Assembly (NCBI RefSeq): GCF_018860345.1
Contig: NZ_JAHKPJ010000021.1
Span: 1 to 56,911 of the forward strand
Direction: 5' to 3'
DNA length: 56,911 nucleotides
Source of the DNA: Psychrosphaera sp. F3M07
GTDB lineage: Bacteria; Pseudomonadota; Gammaproteobacteria; Enterobacterales; Alteromonadaceae
Below the pieces are notes generated by a model. That model saw only the letters and a list, made by a program, of their open reading frames with translations, did no database searches and had not been told where the DNA came from. Positions 8,795 through 17,949 of this stretch are shown one piece after another (within the stretch, counting starts at the first letter, position 1; each line of letters starts with the position of its first letter). Position numbers and translations under genes: made by a program.

Positions 8795-8870
8795 TTTAGA
8801 AAAATCTAATATAAGTTATTTATAAATTAGGAATATCTAATGTATAGTGGCTGTATTAGAGAATTCTAAT
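8795..8870. promoter_or_regulatory. Three spaced copies of the palindrome ATTAGA-N4-TCTAAT
   Basis: Copies at 8795-8810 (TTTAGA/TCTAAT), 8826-8841 (ATTAGG/TCTAAT) and 8855-8870 (ATTAGA/TCTAAT) all have a four-base centre; their centres are 31 and 29 bases apart, close to three helical turns. The array lies 50-125 bases upstream of the DUF2892 start, so it is probably an operator for a dimeric repressor that can bind cooperatively. DUF2892 genes are often controlled by ArsR-type sulfide sensors (BigR/YgaV/SqrR); that assignment here is inference. Confidence 0.75.
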
Positions 8871-8919
8871 GTATGCAAGAGCATATAGTTTATTAATTTT
8901 GAATGTTGGAGTGATCGTT

Positions 8920-9135
8920 ATGTCTTTAGAAAAAGCGTTAAATGCATTTGCTGGATTTATGGTGTTATTGTCGGTTGTGTTAACCGTAAACGTACATGAA
9001 AACTTTATGTGGTTTACTGTGTTTATTGGTGCCAATTTATTTCAGCAAAGTTTCACTGGCTTTTGTCCAGCGTCAATTATTATGAAAAAAGTGTTAGGGT
9101 TTAAAACCGAGCGTGAGCTTGCTTTAGAAAAATAA
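8920..9135 (+). CDS. Small DUF2892 (YgaP-like) inner-membrane protein
   Basis: 71 residues with two hydrophobic segments, about residues 8-26 and 29-45, then the conserved FTGFCPASIIMKKVLGFK. This pattern is the DUF2892 membrane module found alone or fused to rhodanese domains (E. coli YgaP), in sulfide and persulfide metabolism. I chose the ATG at 8920, preceded by GGAG, rather than an upstream in-frame ATG at 8869, because the upstream one falls inside the third operator palindrome and the family begins at MSLEKALNAFAGF. No rhodanese, dioxygenase or ArsR regulator is adjacent. Confidence 0.85.
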   Translation: MSLEKALNAFAGFMVLLSVVLTVNVHENFMWFTVFIGANLFQQSFTGFCPASIIMKKVLGFKTERELALEK

Positions 9136-9146
9136 TCGTAATAAGG

Positions 9147-9179
9147 CTACAGCGTATTTGAACGGCCAATACGCTGTAG
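9147..9179 (+). terminator. Hairpin between convergent genes
   Basis: A perfect twelve-base-pair stem (CTACAGCGTATT with AATACGCTGTAG) and nine-base loop lies 11 bases after the DUF2892 stop and just beyond the convergent lipoprotein gene. The T tract is short (TTTG), so termination is likely but not certain. Confidence 0.6.
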
Positions 9180-9200
9180 TTTGTATCAAATTAAATAATA

Positions 9201-10373
9201 CTAATGGCTTTCAAATGCGGCTAGTTTTGCTTGATATAAATTAACCTCGTTCACTTTAATCGGGGCGTTGAGCGCGGCATTTAGCTTTTGTTTAACCAGT
9301 TGCGGATTATTTCCCTGTTTAAATATTGCTTTTGCTTGTGCCAAGAACACTTCATCTAGATAAGGTGCTAGTGCTTCTGCTTTTTCAAAATAACTGAGTG
9401 CCTCGTTATATTTTCCTTTTTTATAAAGCTCATCACCCAGTTCTAACCATTGATACGGATTATCGTCTGTAATATTTTTAATATCATTGCTTATTAATGT
9501 CGCTTTCTCTTTATCACCTTTAGCGAGTAAAAAGCTTTTATAATTGCTCATTAAATTTAATGAGGTGATCCCTTTTTGATAACTTTTATCTAATAAATTA
9601 ATCGCATTATCAAGGCCTTGAAGTCGTCTAAGTACAAGGGCATGTGTATTGATGTTTTCGGCCGAACTCGGAAATAAGAACATGGCGTTAGATGAATATT
9701 CATTTGCTAATTCAAAGTCTTTATTTGCATAAGCATCAGCCGCAAGATTGGCATAATACTTAGAGGCAAATTCATCATGAGCAATTTTTCTGCCGGGTAA
9801 GTCTACTTGGTTTTTGTAGTAGTCAATTATTATATGAGTGCGTCCAAAGTAAATAGTATCTTCGTCTATGGGTTCATCTTTTGCGTAAACCTTGGTTCTA
9901 ATATGTTGCGAAACAACCACATTTTCCCCTTGTTTATAATAAACCGGTGCCGTATTGATAACTTGATAACTAATATCTAAACCTGCAAGTTTTGCCAGTG
10001 ACGTAGTAACGAGCGCTAGTGACATACAATTGCCTGTTTTTTCAGTTAACGCTTGGTTCGATGATAAAGTTGTATTTTGGTAACTGAAGTTATCAACAAA
10101 GCGACTTAGGTATGTATAAAGTCTTTGGTGAGGGGCAATGCCCTCGTTATAAGTTGAATTATAAAAGGTTAAAAAGTGCTGTTCTTGTTCCGGACTTAGT
10201 TTTACCGCTTGTTCAAAGCTGAGTTTGTTAAATGGGGTTATATTCCAATCCGCTGTTTGTAGAGAAATTGGCTTTTCTATTTTAACGGGGGTTGTTTCAG
10301 TATTTGCACAAGAGCAAAGGCAAGCAGCAAATAATAAGAACATCGACGTTCTTAATAAAGTAGGTACGTTCAT
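9201..10373 (-). CDS. Lipoprotein with transglutaminase-like and TPR regions
   Basis: 390 residues. The N-terminus is a lipoprotein signal with the lipobox LCSC (lipidated C22). Residues about 80-200 contain GNCMSLALVTTSLAKLAGLD with C116, a later His in SQHIRTKV and an Asp in HIIIDYY, resembling the Cys-His-Asp arrangement of transglutaminase-like peptidase folds. From about residue 205 to the end there are tetratricopeptide-type helices, for example YQWLELGDELYKKGKYNEALSYFEKAEALAP. A surface- or periplasm-facing protein is likely; substrate and partners are unknown. It probably forms its own transcription unit. Confidence 0.75.
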   Translation of the reverse strand: MNVPTLLRTSMFLLFAACLCSCANTETTPVKIEKPISLQTADWNITPFNKLSFEQAVKLSPEQEQHFLTFYNSTYNEGIAPHQRLYTYLSRFVDNFSYQNTTLSSNQALTEKTGNCMSLALVTTSLAKLAGLDISYQVINTAPVYYKQGENVVVSQHIRTKVYAKDEPIDEDTIYFGRTHIIIDYYKNQVDLPGRKIAHDEFASKYYANLAADAYANKDFELANEYSSNAMFLFPSSAENINTHALVLRRLQGLDNAINLLDKSYQKGITSLNLMSNYKSFLLAKGDKEKATLISNDIKNITDDNPYQWLELGDELYKKGKYNEALSYFEKAEALAPYLDEVFLAQAKAIFKQGNNPQLVKQKLNAALNAPIKVNEVNLYQAKLAAFESH

Positions 10374-10524
10374 ACAGGTCCCATGTTATGAGTTCAAATT
10401 AAAATTAGGCACCAAAGCCTAAAATATTTTTTCGTTTAGCATAAACAGGTATTCAGTTAGTTGCATTGATTTTATTAGTTTTTTTTCATTACGGGGAATA
10501 ACTAAAGGCAGAGGTTAAAGTGGG

Positions 10525-11406
10525 TTACTTGTTTAAAATGTTGACTTCCTTTGTGTCGACAAAAAAGCCAGCTTGTATGTATGCTTTTTTTATTCTGCCT
10601 TGTTGGCGTAGTATTGCCATGCCTTTTTCAAGCGCTTTTATCGAGCTTTCACCTAAAGGGTGGTGTTTACTCACAACAAAATGCCTTGAACCATTCAGCA
10701 TGATGGCAATGTTAGGCACAGGAACAAGATGCACTTTATATATTTTATAGTCCTGTTTGGTATCTTGATGGAATGGCATTAACATAAAATCAACCCAGCC
10801 TTGGCTAACTAATCTAGCCATACTAATCCACTGGTCTTCTTGAATTAATTCGGCGAGATTAAGACTGGTCATGGTCTCCCAATCGGTACGCCATTTTGGG
10901 GTAGAGACGCCGGTTAATTTATGAAAGTCAGTTAATCTCTGTGTCGCTAAGGTTTTAACATTATTGGGGCTGGTATAAACACCGGCAACGTATTCGCCTT
11001 GTCTAATAACCGGACTAGAAATATATACATCTTGCTCAATAGCTTTAGCATCGGTTAGCCAATAACTGTCTAAACTAATAAGCAACTCACCGCTTTGTAA
11101 CATTTTGGTATTTCGAAAGTTGACGTTACCTGAAGAGATATCGAAATTGTGTTTAAAGCCTCCTAAGTGCAAGCTTTGCAGTGCAATAATGATATCGGCC
11201 ACATCACGTCTTGCGTTTTTGCCACTGTAGTCTTCAATATTTATGACATTTCTATCGTTTAAAAACTCTATATAGTCATTAAAAACGTCATTACGAATAT
11301 AGATTGGAACCTGTGCAGCGTACACCTTACTAAACAAGGTAAAGAGTATGACTGCACAGATGTAATTTAACAATCTGCTTGGACGCATTTGGTTGTTTGG
11401 GGTCAT
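10525..11406 (-). CDS. Periplasmic solute-binding-like protein
   Basis: 293 residues with a Sec signal peptide (hydrophobic LLNYICAVILFTLFSKVYA, cleavage after the Ala). The rest looks like a family-3 extracellular solute-binding fold (PBPb): DIIIALQSLHLGGF near the start, then LISLDSYWLTD, ISSPVIRQGEYVAGVYTS and a C-terminal LEKGMAILRQQGRIKKAYIQAGFF. Such single proteins without ABC partners are common in Alteromonadales and may be sensory or orphan. It lies 65 bases after hisA, in the position where hisF would be expected, on the same strand. Confidence 0.65.
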   Translation of the reverse strand: MTPNNQMRPSRLLNYICAVILFTLFSKVYAAQVPIYIRNDVFNDYIEFLNDRNVINIEDYSGKNARRDVADIIIALQSLHLGGFKHNFDISSGNVNFRNTKMLQSGELLISLDSYWLTDAKAIEQDVYISSPVIRQGEYVAGVYTSPNNVKTLATQRLTDFHKLTGVSTPKWRTDWETMTSLNLAELIQEDQWISMARLVSQGWVDFMLMPFHQDTKQDYKIYKVHLVPVPNIAIMLNGSRHFVVSKHHPLGESSIKALEKGMAILRQQGRIKKAYIQAGFFVDTKEVNILNK

Positions 11407-11471
11407 ATGGAAAAGTACACCGAATACCGAACTAGTTTAAGATTAGTCATAATTCAGTGCTTTCGCCAAAG

Positions 11472-12245
11472 CTAAACGCTTTTGGCTACTTCCCATGTGT
11501 TAAGTGCTTCAGATACGGTAAATTTACCTTCTAACAATGAGCGACCTAATATGACACCACTAGGTGTTGCGTTATCTGTTCCTGAGCCGATTAACGATGG
11601 TTTAAGCTGTGTTATGTCATTCAAGCAACTTATGCCTCCAGAGGCTTGCCAGCTGATGGTAGGGAACTGTGCCGCGAGTTCTTTATAAAGCTGTTGATTT
11701 GGACCTTGTAACGTACCGTCTTTGTCTATGTCGGTACACAATACATGTCTTAAACCTACTGTTAAAAAGTCGTTTACTAAAGGCTCAAGTTCAACGCCCG
11801 AATCTTTTTGCCAACCGTGCGTGGCTATGCACTTTTTACCGTCTTGATTGATGTTAATATCCAGCGCTAACACTATGGCTTCTGAACCGTATGTTTCAAT
11901 CCAACTTTTAACCAGTTCAGGTTCTTGTACCGAAAGTGAACCAATAACCACACGGCTGACACCAGAGGCTAATAACTGTTTAACATCGTCTTCTGTTCTT
12001 ACACCGCCACCGGCTTGGAACTTCATACGTTTGCTGTCGGCCATTGCTTTGATTAACGTAAGTTGACGTTTGCTTGTGTCTTTTGCACCGGTTAAATCAA
12101 CGATGTGTAACCACTGTGCGCCTTCGTCTGCGTATTGGTTTACCAGTGTTACAGGATCGACACTGTATTCCGTTTTTTGGGCATAATCACCTTGGTAAAG
12201 GCGAACGACTGAGCCGTCAATTAAGTCTATTGCAGGTATGATCAT
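11472..12245 (-). CDS. hisA: Phosphoribosylformimino-5-aminoimidazole carboxamide ribotide isomerase (HisA)
   Basis: Catalyses the Amadori isomerisation of ProFAR to PRFAR, step four of histidine synthesis. 257 residues, a complete (beta-alpha)8 barrel. Catalytic Asp is seen in the N-terminal [20 protein letters not shown], and the second in [15 protein letters not shown]; the phosphate-binding [13 protein letters not shown] and WQASGGIS are present. It is the last gene of the local his operon, 3 bases after hisH. Usually hisF and hisI/hisIE follow, but here they do not. Confidence 0.97.
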   Translation of the reverse strand: MIIPAIDLIDGSVVRLYQGDYAQKTEYSVDPVTLVNQYADEGAQWLHIVDLTGAKDTSKRQLTLIKAMADSKRMKFQAGGGVRTEDDVKQLLASGVSRVVIGSLSVQEPELVKSWIETYGSEAIVLALDININQDGKKCIATHGWQKDSGVELEPLVNDFLTVGLRHVLCTDIDKDGTLQGPNQQLYKELAAQFPTISWQASGGISCLNDITQLKPSLIGSGTDNATPSGVILGRSLLEGKFTVSEALNTWEVAKSV

Positions 12246-12248
12246 GAA

Positions 12249-12899
12249 TTACATCCCTATGAAATTTTGTAATAAGGTAGAGCCTGCTTCACCACTACGT
12301 TCAGGATGAAACTGTACACCGTAAAAGTTTTTGTTATGTATAGCAGCAGAGAAGGGCTGACCGTACTCACAACTTGCTAATGTATAGTCAGACATAGGTG
12401 CACAAAAGCTATGGACAAAGTAAAAATAACTACCATCTTCAATCCCCGCAAATAATGGGTTGTCTTGTTCTACTTTAATTTGATTCCAACCCATGTGTGG
12501 CAAGACTAATTCACCAGCATCCATACGAGTTATTTCCGTTGGAATAAGGTTTAAACAATCCACATTTTTTATTTCATTACTAGTAATATGACTACCAGGA
12601 ACTTCATGTGAGAATTTAGTCATTAACTGCATACCCAAACAAATACCCAAAACTGGATTGGTGATTTGCTGGATAGTATCAACTAATAACTTTTGATTAA
12701 TGTTGTTCATGGCCGAAGAGGCAGAGCCAACGCCGGGCAAAAATACTTTATCAGCACTGAGTATTACACTTGGATCATCAGAGACAATGACCTTAACACC
12801 AAGACGTTCAACGGCAAATTTAACCGAAGATATATTGGCACAGCCCGTGTCTATGATGACGATTTTCTGGTTTTTAATCTCAGTCGTACTCAAGGGCAT
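12249..12899 (-). CDS. hisH: Imidazole glycerol phosphate synthase glutaminase subunit (HisH)
   Basis: Glutamine amidotransferase that feeds ammonia to HisF to make IGP and AICAR. 216 residues. The class I triad is visible: the nucleophile in VLGICLGMQLM, and His and Glu in YGVQFHPERSG; KVFLPGVGSASSAM holds the oxyanion region. About ten extra residues precede the usual start (KIVIIDTGCANISSVK). It begins right after hisB with no gap. Its obligate partner HisF is not encoded in this window and must lie elsewhere. Confidence 0.97.
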   Translation of the reverse strand: MPLSTTEIKNQKIVIIDTGCANISSVKFAVERLGVKVIVSDDPSVILSADKVFLPGVGSASSAMNNINQKLLVDTIQQITNPVLGICLGMQLMTKFSHEVPGSHITSNEIKNVDCLNLIPTEITRMDAGELVLPHMGWNQIKVEQDNPLFAGIEDGSYFYFVHSFCAPMSDYTLASCEYGQPFSAAIHNKNFYGVQFHPERSGEAGSTLLQNFIGM

Positions 12900-13973
12900 T
12901 TATAACGCTCCTTTGGTTGAAGGTAATACATCACCTTCTACTTTAATGGCTTGACGTAAAACTCGTCCAAATACTTTAAACAAACTCTCTACTTGGTGAT
13001 GTGCATTACCTTTAGACGTGCTTAAGTGCAGAGTAATAGCCATAGTTTGAGTTAACGAATAGAAAAAGTGTTCAACCATTTGAGTCGACATTTCACCTAC
13101 ACGTTCTTGGGTGAATTCCGCATTAAATACTAAGAATGGACGACCTGAAATATCTAATGTTGATTCTGCTTTGCATTCATCCATAGGAAGCGCAAAACCA
13201 AAACGGCCGATACCACGTTTGTCACCAAGGGCTTGTTTTAACGCTTCACCTAAGGCAAGAGCGGTATCTTCAACTGAGTGATGATCGTCAATGTGTAAGT
13301 CGCCGTTGGTGGTTAAGTTTAGGTAGAAACCGCCGTGTGTGGCGATTTGATCTAACATGTGATCAAAAAAGCCCATGCCAGTGTTAATAACCGGTTTTTG
13401 TGTAGAATCTAAATCTACAAATACATTAATGTCAGTTTCAGAGGTGGTACGTACCACTTTGGCGGTACGGCCTTTTTTGCCAAAGCTTTGTTCTATCTTC
13501 AACCAGTTGTTGTCAATTGGGTCGTATTTAATACCAACAATACCCATATTTTCAGCAAGTTGAATGTCTGTTTCACGGTCGCCAATAACAAATGAGTCGG
13601 TAAAATCAATTAAGCCTTTTTGCAGGTACTCTTTTACTAAACCTAAGTTTGGTTTACGGCAACTGCAGTTTTCGTGATCAAAGTGAGGACAAATCAGTAC
13701 GTCATCAAAAGTGACACCTTGGGTTTCAAACACTTCCATCATTTTGTTATGTGGGGCATCAAAGTCCGCTTGTGGGAATGCATCTGTACCAAGACCATCT
13801 TGGTTAGAGACCATTACTAATTTATAACCTTTGGCTTGTAAGCGAGTAAGAACTGGGATCACCATAGGTTCAAAAACGAGTTTTTCTAAGGTATCCAATT
13901 GCTTATCAATTTTAGGCTCTTCTACTAAGGTGCCGTCACGATCGATAAATAAGATTTTTTGTTTTGTTGTCAT
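12900..13973 (-). CDS. hisB: Bifunctional histidinol-phosphatase / imidazoleglycerol-phosphate dehydratase (HisB)
   Basis: Two enzymes in one chain of 357 residues, the form typical of Gammaproteobacteria. Residues 1 to about 165 are a HAD-type phosphatase with [12 protein letters not shown] (nucleophile and acid), [10 protein letters not shown], a zinc-binding [14 protein letters not shown] and IGDRETD. From about 168 the dehydratase domain follows, with metal-binding [12 protein letters not shown] and [10 protein letters not shown]. The start overlaps the end of hisC by four bases (ATGA), indicating translational coupling. Confidence 0.97.
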   Translation of the reverse strand: MTTKQKILFIDRDGTLVEEPKIDKQLDTLEKLVFEPMVIPVLTRLQAKGYKLVMVSNQDGLGTDAFPQADFDAPHNKMMEVFETQGVTFDDVLICPHFDHENCSCRKPNLGLVKEYLQKGLIDFTDSFVIGDRETDIQLAENMGIVGIKYDPIDNNWLKIEQSFGKKGRTAKVVRTTSETDINVFVDLDSTQKPVINTGMGFFDHMLDQIATHGGFYLNLTTNGDLHIDDHHSVEDTALALGEALKQALGDKRGIGRFGFALPMDECKAESTLDISGRPFLVFNAEFTQERVGEMSTQMVEHFFYSLTQTMAITLHLSTSKGNAHHQVESLFKVFGRVLRQAIKVEGDVLPSTKGAL

Positions 13974-15067
13974 AATGTTTGTTCAACCTTTGAAAATATT
14001 GAAATGACCTGTTCCATTTGTTGTGGGTTACCAATAGATACTCGTACGGTATTGCCCAACATTAATTGTTTGGATTGATCTCTTAATAATACGTTTTGTT
14101 GCTGGAATGTCTGCATAACTGAACTTGCCGTTAAAGGCTGTTTTAGTTTTAACAATACAAAGTTAGTTTGTGATGGATATACATGTTCAACAAAAGACCA
14201 AGTGGCCGCAAGTTTGATGAAGTCATCACGTAATTGGTTTAATTCAACAACTTTGTTTTGCATCCAGTTAATACCGTCTGCTGACAATGTTTGTGTGGCT
14301 ATTTGCGCGACAGGCGCAGGAATAGGGTAAGGCGCAATCACCTTTTTTAATGCTTGAATGATATTGTCATTGGTTAAGGTAAACCCACAACGTAATCCAG
14401 CTAAACCAAAGGCTTTAGACAAAGTACGTAATACCACAACGTTATTGAATTGGTTAATCAGTGACACGCTGGTGGCGTCTGCACAAAACTCAATATAGGC
14501 TTCATCTAGTACCACAATACAGTCATCAGATACGGACTCGATAATATTAATGATATCCGCTTTATTGACCAAATCACCCGTTGGGTTATTAGGACTACAA
14601 ATAAAGATTAAATTCGCTTTTTGTTTATTAGCTAAGATACCTTTAACATCTAGTTGCATACCGTCTAACAGTGGGATATCTATAACGCCGCATCCGTGTG
14701 TTTTAGCACTGATGGCGTACATACCGTAAGTTGGCGGACATATAATAATGTTGTCGTTTGAGCTACAAAAGGTACGAATTAATAACTCAATACCTTCATC
14801 AGCGCCACGTGTGGCTAAGACTTGTTGAGCAGACACACCTGCATAACTCGCATAACCATTTATTAATGGCTCTGGCTGAAAGTCCGGGTAACGATTATAC
14901 ATTGATGGATCAATAGAAACGTTAGGCACATATGGATTTTCATTGGCATTTAACCAAGTGGTTTCCACTTCACTGCTACTGGCCATTGAAAATAGACGGC
15001 GAGCAGATTCATAAGGGACTAACGCTTTCAGTTCCGTTCTGATCAATTTATTTACTAAATCAGTCAT
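13970..15067 (-). CDS. hisC: Histidinol-phosphate aminotransferase (HisC)
   Basis: PLP enzyme converting imidazole-acetol phosphate plus glutamate to histidinol phosphate. 365 residues. Fold type I features are seen: NENPYVP at the N-terminus, [45 protein letters not shown], and the PLP-lysine motif [17 protein letters not shown]. It overlaps hisD by eight bases upstream and hisB by four downstream, so it sits firmly inside the operon. Confidence 0.97.
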   Translation of the reverse strand: MTDLVNKLIRTELKALVPYESARRLFSMASSSEVETTWLNANENPYVPNVSIDPSMYNRYPDFQPEPLINGYASYAGVSAQQVLATRGADEGIELLIRTFCSSNDNIIICPPTYGMYAISAKTHGCGVIDIPLLDGMQLDVKGILANKQKANLIFICSPNNPTGDLVNKADIINIIESVSDDCIVVLDEAYIEFCADATSVSLINQFNNVVVLRTLSKAFGLAGLRCGFTLTNDNIIQALKKVIAPYPIPAPVAQIATQTLSADGINWMQNKVVELNQLRDDFIKLAATWSFVEHVYPSQTNFVLLKLKQPLTASSVMQTFQQQNVLLRDQSKQLMLGNTVRVSIGNPQQMEQVISIFSKVEQTL

Positions 15068-16400
15068 TGTTGTTCTCTTTAAGTGAAGCTTGTTCTGTTT
15101 CTAATTGATCTAACCTGACCTTCACCGCAAGTTTGTGAGCATCTAAACCTTCGGCACTGGCTAAGGTCATAATGGCTGGGCCAATATTTAACATGCCTTG
15201 TTTTGATACTTCTTGCACCGTGAACTTACGACTGAAGTCAGCAAGATTAAGTGAACTTAGTACTTTTGAATACCCATACGTTGGTAATACGTGATTAGTA
15301 CCACTGGCATAATCACCCGCGCTTTCAGGTGTATATGCACCAAGAAATATAGATGCTGCATTATCTAATTCAGGTAATAACGCTCTAGGTTGCTCTGTCT
15401 GCACAATTAAATGTTCAGGCGCATATAAATTACTGACCAAAACAGACTCAGCTAAATTGTCAGTTAAGATCAATTGGCTGTGGGCTAAGGCTTTTCTGGC
15501 AATGTCAGCACGTGGCAACAATGTTAACTGTTGCTCTAATTGCACTTGTACTTGTTCAATAACATCTTGGTTATCACATACCAAAATCACTTGTGAGTCA
15601 GGACCATGTTCAGCCTGAGACAATAAATCAGCAGCAATAAAACTAGGATTAGCAAACTCATCTGCAATAACTAAGACTTCAGATGGACCCGCTGGCATGT
15701 CAATAACCGCACCATAAGGGTCTTGATTGACTTGCTGTTTTGCTTCGGTAACAAAACTGTTGCCAGGTCCAAATATCTTATCGACTGCACTTATAGATTC
15801 TGTGCCGTAGGCAAGAGCTGCAATCGCTTGCGCACCACCCACTCGATAAATCTCAGTGATGCCACACAATTTAGCGGCGTATAATATCTCTGCCGTAATA
15901 CCACCAAAGTTATTTTCAGACGTGTCTGGTGGCGTACATAATACAACTCGTTTACAACCAGCAATTTGAGCGGGGACACCTAACATCAATACAGTAGAAG
16001 GCAGTGGCGCACTGCCGCCAGGTATATATAAACCTACTGATGTTATAGGTTTAGTGATTAACTGACATAACACACCGCTGCTCGTTTCTACTTCGATGTC
16101 TTTGCTAACTTGTGCTTGGTGAAACTTCAAAATGTTGCTGTAAGCTAATTCAATTGCTTGTTTTGTATCGTCAGTAAGTAAACTAATTGATGTTTCAAAT
16201 TGCGTTTGTGATAACGCAACTTGGTCAAGTTTAATACCATCAAACTTTTCAGTTAGAGATAACAAAGCTTCATCGCCATTGGTTTTTACTTGCTCAATAA
16301 GCGTTGATACTGCCTGCGACAAGTCTTGTTTATTACTCATCGCTGGTCTTGCTAACACTTGTTGTTTTTCTAACTCATTGAGTTGTTGCCAAACAATCAT
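15060..16400 (-). CDS. hisD: Histidinol dehydrogenase (HisD)
   Basis: Zinc- and NAD-dependent enzyme carrying out the last two oxidations from histidinol to histidine. 446 residues. Visible landmarks are GLYIPGGSAPLPSTVLMLGVPA, VDKIFGPGNSFVTEAK, DMPAGPSEVLVIAD, AEHGPDSQ (a zinc and substrate region), LYAPEHLIVQTE and ESAGDYASGTNHVLPT. It starts five bases after hisG. Slightly longer than E. coli HisD (434), mainly at the C-terminus. Confidence 0.97.
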   Translation of the reverse strand: MIVWQQLNELEKQQVLARPAMSNKQDLSQAVSTLIEQVKTNGDEALLSLTEKFDGIKLDQVALSQTQFETSISLLTDDTKQAIELAYSNILKFHQAQVSKDIEVETSSGVLCQLITKPITSVGLYIPGGSAPLPSTVLMLGVPAQIAGCKRVVLCTPPDTSENNFGGITAEILYAAKLCGITEIYRVGGAQAIAALAYGTESISAVDKIFGPGNSFVTEAKQQVNQDPYGAVIDMPAGPSEVLVIADEFANPSFIAADLLSQAEHGPDSQVILVCDNQDVIEQVQVQLEQQLTLLPRADIARKALAHSQLILTDNLAESVLVSNLYAPEHLIVQTEQPRALLPELDNAASIFLGAYTPESAGDYASGTNHVLPTYGYSKVLSSLNLADFSRKFTVQEVSKQGMLNIGPAIMTLASAEGLDAHKLAVKVRLDQLETEQASLKENNND

Positions 16401-16405
16401 GAGGT

Positions 16406-17305
16406 TTACCCCATCATTTTTTCAATTGGCATAACAAGTATTGAAGTACAACCAAGTTGTTTTAATTGTTCCATCGTTACCCAGAATAAGTTTTCTTTAC
16501 TTACAACGTGGATAGCCACTTGGTCGTCATTACCAGATAATGGAAGAACCGTTGGGTTTTCAGCACCCGGTAATAAGTCTTTCACTTGCTCTAGTTTTGC
16601 TTTTGGCGCGTGCAACATGATGTATTTAGACTCTTTCGCTTGCATAACACCATTTATTCTAGGAAGTAGGGTATCAACAAGTTCTTGTTTGTTTTCTTCT
16701 AATGCCCCATTTTTTTGAATTAATACGGCTTTTGATTGGAAGATTTCAATTGCTTCATATAAGCCGTTAGCTTCTAAAGTGGCACCAGTAGAAACTAAGT
16801 CACATATTGCATCCGCTATACCTGCTCTTGGTGCAACTTCAACAGAACCGGTTAACATAACCGGAGAGGCATTTACGTTATTTTCTTGTAAGTAACGTTT
16901 TAGAAGCTGTGGGTAGGTAGTTGCAATACGTTTGCCTTCAAATGATTCTAAACCTTTATAATTAAACTCATTTGGTACTGCGATTGATAAACGACACCCA
17001 CCATACTCTAAACGTTTTAATAATTGATATTCTGCAGGTTCATTAGCCGCTTGTCGCTCTAACATTTTTTCTTCTAACTCGTTTTCACCAATGAAACCTA
17101 AGTCAGCAATGCCGTCCATTACAAGACCTGGAATGTCATCGTCACGTACTAATAATAAATCAATAGGAAGGTTAGTTGAGTGTGCGATTAATAAACGGTC
17201 ACGAATAGAAAGTTTTACGCCAATCGCTTTTAATAATTTAAGTGACTCATCACTTAATCTACCTTTCTTTTGTACTGCAATTCTTAGTCTTGTTGAGTCT
17301 GTCAT
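16406..17305 (-). CDS. hisG: ATP phosphoribosyltransferase (HisG, long form)
   Basis: First and feedback-controlled step of histidine synthesis, joining PRPP and ATP. 299 residues, equal to the E. coli long form with the C-terminal histidine-binding domain, so no HisZ partner is needed. Conserved blocks are [31 protein letters not shown], the PRPP loop [14 protein letters not shown] and [11 protein letters not shown] chose the ATG at 17305 because similarity to E. coli HisG begins exactly there; an upstream TTG would add four residues. It is the first structural gene after the attenuator. Confidence 0.97.
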   Translation of the reverse strand: MTDSTRLRIAVQKKGRLSDESLKLLKAIGVKLSIRDRLLIAHSTNLPIDLLLVRDDDIPGLVMDGIADLGFIGENELEEKMLERQAANEPAEYQLLKRLEYGGCRLSIAVPNEFNYKGLESFEGKRIATTYPQLLKRYLQENNVNASPVMLTGSVEVAPRAGIADAICDLVSTGATLEANGLYEAIEIFQSKAVLIQKNGALEENKQELVDTLLPRINGVMQAKESKYIMLHAPKAKLEQVKDLLPGAENPTVLPLSGNDDQVAIHVVSKENLFWVTMEQLKQLGCTSILVMPIEKMMG

Positions 17306-17334
17306 TTGATTGTCCAATTTTTTATATGTTTAAA

Positions 17335-17369
17335 ACGAAAAAAAACCCCGAAGATTGGCCTCCAGGGTT
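17335..17369 (-). terminator. Attenuator terminator of the histidine operon
   Basis: On the minus strand AACCCTGGAGG pairs with TCTTCGGGGTT (with G-U pairs) around a CCAA loop, followed by a run of about nine T. It lies between the leader peptide and hisG. The GGAGGC part can instead pair with GCCTCC upstream (17387-17392 on the plus strand), which would be an antiterminator. A further segment (17407-17413) can pair with that upstream strand. Alternative pairings are read by eye, not folded. Confidence 0.85.
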
Positions 17370-17431
17370 TTATTTTATTTTTGCGTGGAGGCTTCTAATT
17401 TCAAATAGCCACCAGCGAAATAAGCTGAAAA

Positions 17432-17479
17432 CTATCTCGATGGAAAATGATGATGATGCCAGTTCATGTTAGTTTTCAT
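17432..17479 (-). CDS. hisL: Histidine operon leader peptide (HisL)
   Basis: A 15-residue ORF, MKTNMNWHHHHFPSR, with four consecutive His codons, ending 62 bases before the terminator hairpin and 126 before hisG. This is the hallmark of ribosome-mediated his attenuation: when charged tRNA-His is short, ribosomes stall at the His run and change the RNA fold so that transcription continues. E. coli HisL has seven His codons. The Shine-Dalgarno is weak. Upstream, TTGCAA followed 17 bases later by TAATTT on the minus strand is a possible weak promoter. Confidence 0.88.
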   Translation of the reverse strand: MKTNMNWHHHHFPSR

Positions 17480-17682
17480 AATGTTTATATCTTTTGCTTA
17501 TTTAGAGTTATTATTCAAATTATGTCGAGAACGAAATTATTGCAACCATTTTTTTAGAACTAAACTGAAATATATTAAACCAAATAGTATATTGGTCGAT
17601 AAATGTACAATAATGCGAGTAAAAGTATATTATCTATAAGATAACAGTTTGATTTGTTTTACACAAAAGTTTGAGAAGAGAG

Positions 17683-17940
17683 ATGGTTGATATTTTATAC
17701 AATGTAATGGCAAGGCCAATACCTAACGAACCCGACAAAAAAGATGCCTATCATGTCGATAAGGCACCTAAAGATGCAGGGTTAAAACGTGTAGAAGATG
17801 ACGATCCAAGCTCAGCCAAACAAGAAAGCAAAAATCAAAAGGGCAACGAGCAACAACAAAAGGAAGAGAAAGAAGAGCCAAAAGGAAAAGGTAAATTTAA
17901 AGACAAAGATGGCGTAGAGCATCTAGACATCTTTGTCTGA
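17683..17940 (+). CDS. Small hypothetical Lys/Glu-rich protein
   Basis: 85 residues. After MVDILYNVMARPIPNEP the chain is highly charged and low in complexity, with runs such as QQQKEEKEEPKGKGKFK, and ends in VEHLDIFV. It is probably disordered, with no signal peptide or membrane segment. The ATG at 17683 is supported by GAGAAGAG at good spacing. I do not recognise a family. It lies divergently from the his operon and convergently with the DUF962 gene, nine bases apart. Confidence 0.6.
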   Translation: MVDILYNVMARPIPNEPDKKDAYHVDKAPKDAGLKRVEDDDPSSAKQESKNQKGNEQQQKEEKEEPKGKGKFKDKDGVEHLDIFV

Positions 17941-17949
17941 TAAAAATTA

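Noticed and set aside
11407-11471. Remnant of hisF after hisA
   Set aside because: The 65 bases show no similarity to the start of HisF (no LAKRIIPCLDV-like segment) in any frame.
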